NCBI GenBank assembly: GCA_947472635.1
Contig: CANJDY010000076.1
Coordinates: forward strand, 1 to 9,979
Length of the DNA: 9,979 nucleotides
Source of the DNA: Chitinophagaceae bacterium
GTDB lineage: Bacteria > Bacteroidota > Bacteroidia > Chitinophagales > Chitinophagaceae
Direction of reading: 5' to 3'
Each line of letters starts with the position of its first letter. Within the stretch, counting starts at the first letter, position 1. The notes beneath the pieces are model-generated. The model searched no databases and had not been told where the DNA came from. It saw nothing but the letters and a program-made list of their open reading frames with translations. A program made the translations under genes and the position numbers. Below are positions 1 to 7,613 of the stretch, one piece after another.

Positions 1-1
1 C

Positions 2-601
2 CGCAAAGAACAGGGCAATCATATTGAAAATGTAGCGGTACCGTTTACGGATGGACGAAGAGTAATTCAAGCCCTCGCCAACCTAGATAAGACACTTTCA
101 AGCAAAGGCGCAGAATTACCCAATGCCCTAGAACGCAGCATTACCCTAGCACTCATTGATGATGCCTGGAAAGAGCATTTGAGGGCAATGGATGATTTGC
201 GACACAGTGTTCAAACTGCAGGATACGAGCAAAAAGACCCATTGGTAATTTATAAAATTGAAGCATTTGGCGCATTCAAACAAATGGATGACCAGGTGAA
301 TAAGGATATCGTAAGTTTCCTTTGTCATTGTGCCATTCCGATGGAAGATAACGATGGAGGAAAAATTAAGGAGGGCCGGGAACAAAAAACAGATATGAGT
401 AAAATGCGTCAACGAAAGGAGGAGTTTGCCGGAGTAGCTTCTGGAGGCGCTGAGTACATGTCGAATGAGAATGATTACAATGATCCTTCTCCAGCCATAA
501 AGCAGGAACCCATTCGAGTAGAACCTAAAATTGGCAGAAATGATGCTTGTCCCTGTGGTAGTGGCAAAAAATTTAAAAACTGCCACGGAAAAGATGCCTA
601 A
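2..601 (+). CDS. secA: Protein translocase subunit SecA, C-terminal part (5' end outside window)
   Basis: SecA is the cytoplasmic ATPase that drives unfolded preproteins through the SecYEG channel. Only the last 199 codons are visible; the frame is open from base 2 and stops with TAA at 599-601. The helical scaffold/wing region is recognisable by IDDAWKEHLRAMDDLR followed by GYEQKDPLVIYKIEAF, matching the SecA pattern of W-x-EHL, D-x-LR and a Q-KDPL segment. After a charged, low-complexity linker the protein ends in CPCGSGKKFKNCHG, the Cys-Cys-Cys-His zinc-binding tail that in other bacteria contacts SecB and lipids. The ATPase motor domains lie upstream of the window. Nothing suggests truncation or frameshift. 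It is the last gene of its transcript, since a perfect hairpin follows 19 bases after the stop. Confidence 0.97.
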   Translation, partial: RKEQGNHIENVAVPFTDGRRVIQALANLDKTLSSKGAELPNALERSITLALIDDAWKEHLRAMDDLRHSVQTAGYEQKDPLVIYKIEAFGAFKQMDDQVNKDIVSFLCHCAIPMEDNDGGKIKEGREQKTDMSKMRQRKEEFAGVASGGAEYMSNENDYNDPSPAIKQEPIRVEPKIGRNDACPCGSGKKFKNCHGKDA

Positions 602-620
602 CTAAGCAATTACACCTATA

Positions 621-655
621 CAATGCCGGAACTAAATTCCGGCATTGTTGTTATA
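621..655 (+). terminator. Rho-independent-type terminator after secA
   Basis: A perfect 11-bp inverted repeat (CAATGCCGGAA at 621-631 and TTCCGGCATTG at 637-647) encloses the 5-base loop CTAAA. It is followed by a moderately T-rich TTGTTAT instead of a pure T run. It sits 19 bases after the secA stop and ahead of deoC, so it should end the secA transcript. The stem is symmetrical and could also act on a minus-strand transcript. Confidence 0.8.
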
Positions 656-751
656 AAAACAGTTTACTGCCGCTACTTGTCCGAATGCTGCACTAGTAGG
701 ATTGGTGGTCACAAATGCCATTTTACCGTTGCGAAACTGTAAATTTGTAGT
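632..751 (-). pseudogene. Possible decayed C-terminal coding remnant
   Basis: On the minus strand, from just after a TGA (752-754) to a TAG (632-634), 39 codons stay open and read like real protein, including LQFRNGKMAFVTTNPTSAAF followed by GQVAAVN. The NPTSAxFGQ pattern recalls the C-terminal end of some outer-membrane TonB-dependent receptors, but I cannot verify this. There is no start codon of note and the segment is short, so chance is quite possible. Its stop codon falls inside the loop of the hairpin at 621-647. Confidence 0.25.
740..747 (+). promoter_or_regulatory. Candidate Bacteroidota -7 element for deoC
   Basis: TAAATTTG matches the phylum -7 consensus TAnnTTTG exactly and ends 18 bases before the deoC ATG, which would give a leader of about 12-15 bases. 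I see no TTG at the expected distance upstream, so the -33 half is weak or missing. deoC follows a terminator and needs its own promoter, which supports the call. Confidence 0.45.
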
Positions 752-765
752 TCATTACTGTAATC

Positions 766-1428
766 ATGAATATTGCTGCCTACATCGATCACACTGTTTT
801 AAAGCCTACCACCACCATGGGGGATGTTGAAAAAATTTGTGCCGAAGCAATGAAATACCAATTTGCAGCAGTTTGTGTTCCCCCACTCTATGTAAAAAAA
901 GCAAAAGAACTATTAGGTGACAGTTCTATAAAAGTAGCAACGGTAATAGGGTTCCCATTTGGATATGCTGCCATTGAAGCCAAGGTAGCGGAGCTGGTAC
1001 TAGCCATCATTGATGGCGCAGATGAGCTAGATATGGTAATCAATATCAGTGCTATAAAAAATAACGATTGGCAATTTTTAGCCAATGAGATTAATGCAAT
1101 CTTACCCATCGTAAAAAATAAAAATAAGCTAATTAAAGTTATCATCGAATCAGGTATTCTTACAGATGGGGAGATTATCAAATGCTGCGATTTGTATGGT
1201 GCTGCGGGAGTTGACTTTTTGAAAACCTCTACCGGTTATGCAGAAAAAGGGGCTACAGTGGAAGCAGTACAATTAATGCGCAAACACCTGGCAGACAATG
1301 TACGCATTAAAGCAAGCGGTGGGATTAAAAACTATCAATTTGCAAAACAGTTAATTGACGCAGGCGCCAACAGGTTAGGTTGCAGCAGCAGTATCGCCAT
1401 TGTAAATGAAGCTGCTGAAAAAAATTAA
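766..1428 (+). CDS. deoC: Deoxyribose-phosphate aldolase
   Basis: This class I aldolase cleaves 2-deoxy-D-ribose 5-phosphate to glyceraldehyde 3-phosphate and acetaldehyde in cytoplasmic deoxynucleoside catabolism. The 220-residue protein is full length for the short DeoC type. It opens with IDHTVLKPTTT, typical of the family. The catalytic set is present: Asp89 in DELDMVIN, the Schiff-base Lys153 in VDFLKTSTGY, and the assisting Lys182 in IKASGGIKN with the phosphate-binding GG. The final GANRLGCSSS also fits. The first ATG of the frame puts the conserved DHT motif at residue 8 and is accepted. No Shine-Dalgarno site is visible, as is usual in Bacteroidota. It stands alone here, with no other nucleoside-catabolism gene nearby. 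Confidence 0.97.
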   Translation: MNIAAYIDHTVLKPTTTMGDVEKICAEAMKYQFAAVCVPPLYVKKAKELLGDSSIKVATVIGFPFGYAAIEAKVAELVLAIIDGADELDMVINISAIKNNDWQFLANEINAILPIVKNKNKLIKVIIESGILTDGEIIKCCDLYGAAGVDFLKTSTGYAEKGATVEAVQLMRKHLADNVRIKASGGIKNYQFAKQLIDAGANRLGCSSSIAIVNEAAEKN

Positions 1429-1440
1429 GTGGAACAGTTT

Positions 1441-1472
1441 TTGTAAATTGGATAACAACGACTTACCATTTG
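1441..1472 (+). promoter_or_regulatory. Weak candidate promoter for the SPOR-like gene
   Basis: TTG at 1441-1443 is followed after 20 bases by TACCATTTG at 1464-1472. This resembles TTG-N20-TAnnTTTG but carries one extra base inside the -7 element. Position, about 40 bases before the ATG at 1513, is sensible. The extra base makes this tentative. Confidence 0.3.
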
Positions 1473-1512
1473 TCAAACAAAGGCATTTTCCAAAAGCCGA
1501 AAAATGTGACCA

Positions 1513-1992
1513 ATGAAAAATAAATCTACACAAATGAAAATATTGTTTTTGATATTGTCTTTTTTATTTTCGGTAGTTACTATAAATGCACAAGGACGTA
1601 CATCAAATGACACGCTGGTGTCTCTGGGAAATGTGACCGTTATTAAAGACAGCCGTATAGAGCTTTTGGCAAAGAAAGAAGCAGAACTCAATGAAGCCAT
1701 TGCAAACGGACCGAAATTTGCAAAAGGGTTTCGATTGATGGTGTTGAGTACCAATGATCGCACGAAGGCAATGAATGTAAGGGCAAAGCTTTTGCAACTA
1801 TTTCCTGAACAGAAAATATACATGAGTTTTCAGCCGCCCTACATCAAGGTAAAGCTGGGCAATTTTATTGAAAAACTGGAAGCAGAGGAATACAAGAAAG
1901 AAATCATCCTCAACAAACTGGTTACGACAGATATATACTTAGTACCAGAAATTATTGAAATTAAAGCAGATAAAAATAAAGAGACTTTATAA
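1513..1992 (+). CDS. Small exported protein with a SPOR-like domain
   Basis: The 159-residue protein has a signal peptide: a lysine-rich start, a hydrophobic core at residues 9-24 and a probable cleavage after Ala26 (VTINA-QG). No lipobox cysteine is present, so it should be periplasmic or outer-membrane associated. Residues 72-146 (GFRLMVLSTNDR, then a helix, QKIYMSFQPPYIKVKLGNF, a second helix and TDIYLVPE) follow the beta-alpha-beta-beta-alpha-beta order of SPOR domains, which bind peptidoglycan stripped of stem peptides. This is a match by pattern, not a verified hit. The linker at 28-70 is rich in charged residues. ATG at 1534 (residue 8) is an alternative start that keeps the signal peptide. 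A role in the cell wall or division is inference only. The flanking genes, deoC and an amidohydrolase, give no functional hint. Confidence 0.75.
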   Translation: MKNKSTQMKILFLILSFLFSVVTINAQGRTSNDTLVSLGNVTVIKDSRIELLAKKEAELNEAIANGPKFAKGFRLMVLSTNDRTKAMNVRAKLLQLFPEQKIYMSFQPPYIKVKLGNFIEKLEAEEYKKEIILNKLVTTDIYLVPEIIEIKADKNKETL

Positions 1993-2043
1993 CAAAATTT
2001 AATTTGCCCATTTTTTTTAAAAATTGTGCAGGTTAATTTATGA

Positions 2044-3270
2044 ATGCTTACCTTACTTCTACCATTAAATCAAACCTACGTGAGTGAATCATTACAACAG
2101 CAAATAAAGACCCTTGCAAAAAAATATGCAGCCGAATTTATTTCGATTCGTCAACACCTGCATGCTCACCCCGAATTAAGTTACCAGGAATTTGAGACCT
2201 CCCGATTTATTCAACAACAATTAACCAGTTTTAATATTCCATTTGAAATAAAAGCAACAACGGGAGTCATAGGATTATTGCATGGCAAAAATCCAGAAAA
2301 AAGGGTCGTAGCACTTAGGGCGGATATGGATGCATTACCTATCATGGAAGAAAATGATATCCCTTATAAGTCAACCAACCCTGGCGTGATGCATGCCTGT
2401 GGGCATGATGTGCATACTAGTTGTTTACTAGGCGCTGCAAAAATATTAAGTGAATTAAAGGAACAATGGGAAGGCACCGTCAAGTTCATCTTCCAACCAG
2501 GTGAGGAAAAGAATCCTGGAGGTGCCAGCATCCTGATCAAAGAAGGGGTGTTGGAAAATCCGGCCCCCAAAAATATTTTCGGAATGCATGTGCATACTGC
2601 CATGGAAAAGGGAAAACTCAGTTTCCGAGGTGGCATGGCTATGGCGAGTGCAGATGAAATTTATATCACCATCAAAGGAAAAGGTGGCCATGCAGCTGCG
2701 CCTCAGCTCACTGCGGATACCATTTTGATTGCATCCAATTTAATTGTCAGTTTACAACAACTCATCAGCAGAAACAATAGTCCTTTTAACCCTTCCGTAC
2801 TCAGCATTACTTCCTTTCATGGAGGCAATACCACCAATGTAATTCCTTCGGAGGTTAAGCTCATGGGTACATTCAGGGCTATGAATGAGGAATGGAGATA
2901 CAAGGCACATGAGTTAATAACCAACCTTTCCACCCAATTGGTGCAAAGTATGGGTGCCACCATTGATATAAAAATTGATATCGGCTATCCATTTGTACTC
3001 AACAATGAAGCACTCACTGCGGCAGCAAAAACAACAGCAGAATCATTTTTAGGTAAGGAAAATGTGGAGGAAACCGAATTAAGAATGGGCGCAGAAGATT
3101 TCGCCTTTTACTCACATAAAATACCGGGTTGTTTTTTCAGACTTGGAACAGCCAATAGTGCAAAAGGCATTACAGCCGGCGTTCACACCCCTACCTTCAA
3201 TATTGATGAGGAGGCTATTGAGATAGGAATGGGAATGATGGCGTTACTAGGTGCCACCAACGCAGAATAA
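2044..3270 (+). CDS. M20-family metallopeptidase / N-acyl-amino-acid amidohydrolase
   Basis: This is a two-metal hydrolase of the M20D (hippurate hydrolase / IAA-amino-acid hydrolase) group, which removes acyl groups from N-acyl amino acids. Visible motifs are HLHAHPELSYQEFETS near the start; RADMDALPI; MHACGHDVHT with metal ligands Cys119 and His121; QPGEE with general base Glu154 and ligand Glu155; GMHVH with His182; the dimerisation-domain GKGGHAAAP at 212-220; and VHTPTFN with the last ligand His381. All metal ligands are therefore present. Its 408 residues are slightly long because of the N-terminus: residues 1-12 (MLTLLLPLNQ...) look unlike family members, and the real start may be GTG at 2080 (residue 13). 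The exact substrate cannot be read from sequence. No signal peptide is convincing, so it is probably cytoplasmic. Confidence 0.93.
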   Translation: MLTLLLPLNQTYVSESLQQQIKTLAKKYAAEFISIRQHLHAHPELSYQEFETSRFIQQQLTSFNIPFEIKATTGVIGLLHGKNPEKRVVALRADMDALPIMEENDIPYKSTNPGVMHACGHDVHTSCLLGAAKILSELKEQWEGTVKFIFQPGEEKNPGGASILIKEGVLENPAPKNIFGMHVHTAMEKGKLSFRGGMAMASADEIYITIKGKGGHAAAPQLTADTILIASNLIVSLQQLISRNNSPFNPSVLSITSFHGGNTTNVIPSEVKLMGTFRAMNEEWRYKAHELITNLSTQLVQSMGATIDIKIDIGYPFVLNNEALTAAAKTTAESFLGKENVEETELRMGAEDFAFYSHKIPGCFFRLGTANSAKGITAGVHTPTFNIDEEAIEIGMGMMALLGATNAE

Positions 3271-3322
3271 TTAATAGGATGGTACATCTTTTGTCAAAAG
3301 AAGAGCTTTAAAAAAATAGATT

Positions 3323-5671
3323 ATGTCGAAAGAATTAAGCAAAGAACAAGCCCTAGAATATCACGCAAAGGGAAGGCCTGGTAAAATTGAAGTGATTCCT
3401 ACCAAAGAATCAAAAACGCAAAGAGACCTTTCCCTCGCCTATTCACCTGGGGTGGCAGTACCCTGTCTTGAAATTGCGGCTAATCCAGAAGATGTTTATA
3501 AGTATACTGGCAAAGGAAATTTAGTGGGTGTCATTAGTAACGGAACAGCCGTATTAGGATTAGGAAATATTGGCCCCGAAGCGGGCAAGCCCGTAATGGA
3601 AGGCAAGGCCGTATTGTTTAAAATTTTTGCAGACATTGATGTATTTGATATTGAGATCAATGAAACAGATCCAGAGAAATTTGTACAGATTGTAAAAGCA
3701 TTGGAGCCTACTTTTGGTGGTATCAACCTCGAGGATATCAAAGCGCCTGAATGCTTTTATATTGAACAGAAATTAAAAGAACAGCTAAAAATACCAGTCA
3801 TGCATGATGACCAGCATGGAACAGCCATTATATCCGCTGCTGGTTTGTTAAACGCTTTGGAATTACAGAAAAAGAAAATTGAAAATGTACGCATTGTAGT
3901 GAATGGAGCAGGAGCTGCCGCCGTAGCCTGCATGAAATTATATGAATCACTTGGGGCAAAACATAGCAACTTTATGGTTTTCGATAGAAAAGGTATTTTA
4001 TACCATGGCCGTGAAGGAATAGATGAGCTGAAAAAAAGCTTTTGTGTGGATGAAAAATACAAGGCGTACGATCTGGCAAAAGCATTACAAGATGCAGATG
4101 TTTTTATAGGACTTAGTTCAGGTAATGTAGTAACTACAGAAATGGTAAAGAGCATGGCAAAAAAGCCAATTGTATTTGCGTTGGCAAATCCTGACCCTGA
4201 GATTGCCTATGATGTTGCCATAGCAACCCGCAAGGATTTGATCATGGCTACCGGCAGAAGTGATTACCCCAACCAGGTAAACAATGTGCTGGGCTTCCCT
4301 TATATATTTAGAGGCGCCTTGGACGTAAGAGCCACCACCATCAATGAAGCCATGAAGCTGGCAGCAGTAAAGGCCCTAGCAGACCTAACAAGAGAAACTG
4401 TTCCGGAAATTGTGAACCTAGCTTACAATGAAAAAATAATTTCCTTTGGACCCGATTATATTATACCAAAGGCATTGGATCCGCGGTTACTCGCAACCGT
4501 TGCACCGGCTGTGGCAAAAGCTGCTATGGATAGTGGGGTGGCAAAATACCCGATTACCGATTGGGATGCATATAAACTGGAATTAAACAAACGACTGGGA
4601 TTAGACAACCAGTTGAGCCGTGTCATTGGCAATAAAGCCAGAAAAGATCCAAAGCGGGTAGTATTTGCAGATGCTGAAAACATTAAGGTGCTCAAAGTTG
4701 CACAAATGGTGGTGGACGAAGGAGTTGGCTATCCCATCTTGCTGGGTGACAGAAAGAAGATACTGCAACTAGCCGCTGATAACAGTATTGACATAGAGGA
4801 TATGCCCATCATGGATCCCAAGGCGGATGATACAGAGGAGTTGAGAAAACAATTTGCAGACATATTTTATGCCAAGCGCCAACGCAAAGGGGTCAATTGG
4901 CACGAAGCCAATAAGCTGATGAAATACCGCAACTATTTTGGATGTATGCTGGTAGAAAATGGTGAAGCAGATTGTATGATTAGTGGATTAACCAGAAATT
5001 ACCCCGACACGATACGGCCTGCCATACAAACCATCGGTACAGAAGAAGGTGTAAAAAAAATAGCAGGGATGTACATCCTGCTAACAAAGCGTGGGCCCCT
5101 ATTTTTAGCAGATACTACTATCAATTTTAATCCTACTGCAGAAGAGTTGGCAGAAATCACTTTACTTACCGCCAAAGAGGTGAAACAATTTAATATTGTT
5201 CCCCGCATTGCCATGCTCTCTTATTCTAATTTTGGAAGCAGCGATTCACCGGAGGCGAATCTGATTCGCAAGGCAAGAGAAATAGTAAAGGCGAAGGACC
5301 CTACCCTAATCTGCGATGGCGAGGTGCAGGGTATCTTGGCCTTTAACAAAGAAATACTGAAAGAAAGTTATCCTTTCACAGAATTACTGAATGGAGAAGT
5401 GAATACACTGATTTTCCCTAACCTTGCTGCAGGTAACATTGCCTATAATTTATTACAAGAGGTAGGTGGTGCCGATTCGATTGGTCCTATTTTATTGGGA
5501 TTAAAGAAACCCGTTCATGTGCTTCAACTAGGAAGCTCGATCCGCTCCATTTTTAACATGGTACTGATAGCGGTGGTGGATGCTCAAATGAAAAGCAAAT
5601 CAAATACGAAATCGGCTATCAAAGCAAGTAAATGGTGGAAAAAATTTAAAAACAAATCGCATGAACTCTAA
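3323..5671 (+). CDS. maeB: NADP-dependent malic enzyme with C-terminal phosphotransacetylase-like domain
   Basis: MaeB oxidatively decarboxylates malate to pyruvate with reduction of NADP, linking the TCA cycle to pyruvate and NADPH supply. Residues 1 to about 425 form the malic enzyme: [11 protein letters not shown] with catalytic Tyr40, GKAVLFK with Lys95, the metal-site residues in NLEDIKAP (Glu137, Asp138) and MHDDQHGTA (Asp162, Asp163), the dinucleotide-binding GAGAAAVAC from 195, ANPDPE (289-292) and [10 protein letters not shown]. Residues about 430-760 are homologous to phosphate acetyltransferase ([61 protein letters not shown]). In characterised MaeB proteins this domain is not needed for the malic reaction and mediates control by acetyl-CoA. 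The last 15 residues are strongly basic ([10 protein letters not shown]). An A-rich stretch precedes the ATG and no Shine-Dalgarno site is seen. It lies 52 bp after the amidohydrolase gene. Confidence 0.97.
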   Translation: MSKELSKEQALEYHAKGRPGKIEVIPTKESKTQRDLSLAYSPGVAVPCLEIAANPEDVYKYTGKGNLVGVISNGTAVLGLGNIGPEAGKPVMEGKAVLFKIFADIDVFDIEINETDPEKFVQIVKALEPTFGGINLEDIKAPECFYIEQKLKEQLKIPVMHDDQHGTAIISAAGLLNALELQKKKIENVRIVVNGAGAAAVACMKLYESLGAKHSNFMVFDRKGILYHGREGIDELKKSFCVDEKYKAYDLAKALQDADVFIGLSSGNVVTTEMVKSMAKKPIVFALANPDPEIAYDVAIATRKDLIMATGRSDYPNQVNNVLGFPYIFRGALDVRATTINEAMKLAAVKALADLTRETVPEIVNLAYNEKIISFGPDYIIPKALDPRLLATVAPAVAKAAMDSGVAKYPITDWDAYKLELNKRLGLDNQLSRVIGNKARKDPKRVVFADAENIKVLKVAQMVVDEGVGYPILLGDRKKILQLAADNSIDIEDMPIMDPKADDTEELRKQFADIFYAKRQRKGVNWHEANKLMKYRNYFGCMLVENGEADCMISGLTRNYPDTIRPAIQTIGTEEGVKKIAGMYILLTKRGPLFLADTTINFNPTAEELAEITLLTAKEVKQFNIVPRIAMLSYSNFGSSDSPEANLIRKAREIVKAKDPTLICDGEVQGILAFNKEILKESYPFTELLNGEVNTLIFPNLAAGNIAYNLLQEVGGADSIGPILLGLKKPVHVLQLGSSIRSIFNMVLIAVVDAQMKSKSNTKSAIKASKWWKKFKNKSHEL

Positions 5672-5698
5672 CAACCATCGATTCTAAGTAGCAAAATA

Positions 5699-6757
5699 AT
5701 GTTTAACCAACTTATGGAAAACAAAGACCAGGTCAGCAAAAAGAAAATTTCTTTTGCCATCAGCAAAACCTTCAGGAAATACCTGAAGCGCTATGGCAGA
5801 GAGATACCATTACCTATTTCCTACGATACGCTCAAACATTATAATTTTAGCATTCCTGTGGTAGATAATTCCGGTAAGGATACCTTGTGGGAATCCGTTT
5901 TTTACAATCCATCCCTAACGGATGAAATACATGCATCGCTTAAAAGAACGTATTCTATCCTAAAATCGAGCGGACATACCCAAGCCGAAGAACATCTATA
6001 TATTGAAAGAATAGACTATTGTCTCTTTGGTAATTCAAAACCTTTCAGAATTAAAATTGTCAACAACTACAATGAAGTGTATGACTATTTTTACATTAAA
6101 GTAGCCGACTCTTCCCGCATCTTTGGAATGGAACTAGAGCATTTATTATCGCCTAATTTTTTGAATTTTTTAATCGATGGCAACACTATTGTGGAAGAAC
6201 ATATTTCAGGTGTGCCGGGCGATATGTTTATTTCCCAATATTTACAAAGACCCGAATTTAATCCAATCAGAATTGCCAAGGAATTTGTAAAATTTAATGA
6301 ACGATGTTTTATAAGATTGTTAGGAGATATGCGCAGCTACAATTTTATTTTTGATATCACCCAAGATTTTGACGATGTTCAATTTAAGATCCGATCGATT
6401 GATTTTGACCAGCAGTCTTACGAAGGAAGTAAAAATAATTACCTGCCCCAATTTTTTAAAGAAAATAATGTTTTTGTTGAATTGGTAAAAGCTCACCTCA
6501 ACAATGAAGTAATTAAACAATATCAACAAGAAGAACGGTCGCATATTATCCGCCGTATCAAGTCTGAAAGGCAACGGCTTAGAGACCTGAGGGTAGCCGC
6601 TGCAGATGACCAACTATCAACCGAGCCTAAAATAAAGCAACTTGCAAGCGAACTATCACTGCATTATAACAATAATCCAGTTTTTTTAAAATGCACTACC
6701 ATGCCGCAGCTGATGTATCTACACCTCAAAGAATTATTAATTTCGGATAGGAAATAA
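5699..6757 (+). CDS. Protein of unknown family with kinase-like fold signatures
   Basis: I do not recognise the family of this 352-residue protein. No signal peptide or membrane segment is visible and the first 35 residues are basic. Several segments read like an aminoglycoside-phosphotransferase/protein-kinase-like fold in the right order: FYIKVAD (Lys134, possible beta-3 lysine), RIFGMELEHLL (Glu145 or Glu147, possible alpha-C glutamate), IVEEHISGVPGD (164-175, hinge-like), LLGDMRSYNFIFDI (Asp210 and Asn215, the D-x4-N spacing of the catalytic loop) and IRSIDFDQQSY (Asp235, DFG-like metal site). Residues 270-300 are a charged, probably helical stretch. The gene starts 27 bp after maeB with no terminator between, so the two are probably co-transcribed. 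ATG at 5714 (residue 6) is an alternative start. Kinase activity is inference only; a pseudokinase or unrelated fold remains possible. Confidence 0.8.
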   Translation: MFNQLMENKDQVSKKKISFAISKTFRKYLKRYGREIPLPISYDTLKHYNFSIPVVDNSGKDTLWESVFYNPSLTDEIHASLKRTYSILKSSGHTQAEEHLYIERIDYCLFGNSKPFRIKIVNNYNEVYDYFYIKVADSSRIFGMELEHLLSPNFLNFLIDGNTIVEEHISGVPGDMFISQYLQRPEFNPIRIAKEFVKFNERCFIRLLGDMRSYNFIFDITQDFDDVQFKIRSIDFDQQSYEGSKNNYLPQFFKENNVFVELVKAHLNNEVIKQYQQEERSHIIRRIKSERQRLRDLRVAAADDQLSTEPKIKQLASELSLHYNNNPVFLKCTTMPQLMYLHLKELLISDRK

Positions 6758-6767
6758 GACAAAGTTC

Positions 6768-6845
6768 ATTTCAATAAATGGGCTGCAGCAGCTTTATAGA
6801 AAGTTTGAAAATAATCAACCGAACAACTCCTTAATTTCAATAAAT
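6768..6845 (+). repeat. 12-bp direct repeat ATTTCAATAAAT, two copies
   Basis: Identical copies lie at 6768-6779 and 6834-6845, 66 bp apart start to start, both inside the 95-bp gap before the MlaE-type permease gene. The second copy overlaps the candidate -7 element. The sequence is AT-rich, so chance or a local duplication is possible, but a pair of protein-binding sites is also conceivable. Confidence 0.5.
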
Positions 6846-6848
6846 TTG
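6834..6848 (+). promoter_or_regulatory. Candidate -7 element immediately before the mlaE-type gene
   Basis: TAAATTTG at 6841-6848 is an exact match to the Bacteroidota -7 consensus but ends only 4 bases before the ATG at 6853, so transcription would begin at or next to the start codon. No TTG lies about 20 bases upstream. It overlaps the second copy of a 12-bp direct repeat (6834-6845). Confidence 0.35.
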
Positions 6849-6852
6849 TACC

Positions 6853-7596
6853 ATGGATTTTTTTACACATTTTGGCCGATACCTAATCATGCTCAAGGGG
6901 ATGTTTACCAAGCCGGAGAATTCTAAAATGTATTGGAAAGAATTCATGCGGCAATGTGTGGATATCGGCATTGGCTCATTGGGAATCGTTTCCATCATTT
7001 CTGTTTTTATTGGCGCTGTTAGTGCCGTACAAACTGCCTACCAGTTGGTAAGTCCACTGATACCTGCTGAAACGATTGCGCAAATTGTAAGAGATACGGT
7101 CATCCTAGAATTTTCTCCCACCTTAGTTTGTATTGTGTTAGCAGGAGTAATCGGCAGCAAAATCGCCAGCGAACTAGGCAATATGAGAGTGAGTGAGCAA
7201 ATTGACGCTTTGGAAATAATGGGTATCAACACCAAGTCCTATTTAATATTACCCAAAATTGCTGCAGCGCTGGTTACCATTCCGCTGCTAGTAATCATAT
7301 CGATGGTACTGGGCATTTGGGGTGGACGAATAGCCGGTGTTGCATCCGGCATATTATCGGCCGAAACATTTGACCGAGGGCTACTAACCAAATTCATTCC
7401 CTACAATGTAACTTTTGCATTAATCAAATCATACACCTTTGCCTTTATCATCAGTAGTATTCCCTCGTATTATGGATACTATGTTAAAGGAGGGGCATTG
7501 GAAATTGGTCGGAGCAGCACCAAAAGTGTAGTGGTTAGTTGTATCATGCTTTTATTTGCTGATTATGTGTTGACCCAGGTATTACTCACCCACTAA
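6853..7596 (+). CDS. mlaE: MlaE-family ABC transporter permease
   Basis: This is the inner-membrane permease of an Mla-type ABC system that moves phospholipids between the inner and outer membranes of Gram-negative cells. The 247 residues match the usual family length. Hydrophobic segments lie near 38-60, 88-105, 132-156, 186-204 and 224-244. The family hallmark is the cytoplasmic loop SELGNMRVSEQIDALEIMGI at 106-125, followed by LILPKIAA. GAVSAVQTAYQL after the first membrane segment and GYYVKGGALEIG near the end are also characteristic. The first ATG gives the HFGRYL amphipathic N-terminus expected for the family. It lies 17 bp upstream of the cognate ATPase gene and so forms an operon with it. 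The substrate-binding MCE protein MlaD is not encoded in this window. Confidence 0.93.
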   Translation: MDFFTHFGRYLIMLKGMFTKPENSKMYWKEFMRQCVDIGIGSLGIVSIISVFIGAVSAVQTAYQLVSPLIPAETIAQIVRDTVILEFSPTLVCIVLAGVIGSKIASELGNMRVSEQIDALEIMGINTKSYLILPKIAAALVTIPLLVIISMVLGIWGGRIAGVASGILSAETFDRGLLTKFIPYNVTFALIKSYTFAFIISSIPSYYGYYVKGGALEIGRSSTKSVVVSCIMLLFADYVLTQVLLTH

Positions 7597-7613
7597 GTTG
7601 TCGAGAAAAATAT

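Noticed and set aside
146..586. 146-codon minus-strand open frame
   Set aside because: It lies opposite the secA coding region, has no recognisable motif and contains long runs typical of antisense translation.
2040..2087. ATG at 2040 as a possible start of a short leader peptide
   Set aside because: The frame reaches TGA after 15 codons, overlaps the start of the amidohydrolase and shows no runs of a single amino acid or attenuator hairpin.
3288..3300. Palindrome CTTTTGTCAAAAG before maeB, considered as an operator or -33 element
   Set aside because: It is short and A/T-rich, and no TAnnTTTG element lies at a usable distance before the ATG.
3757..4155. 132-codon minus-strand open frame inside maeB
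   Set aside because: It is fully antisense to the conserved NADP-binding region of the malic enzyme and gives a Ser/Ala/Phe-rich translation with no family pattern.
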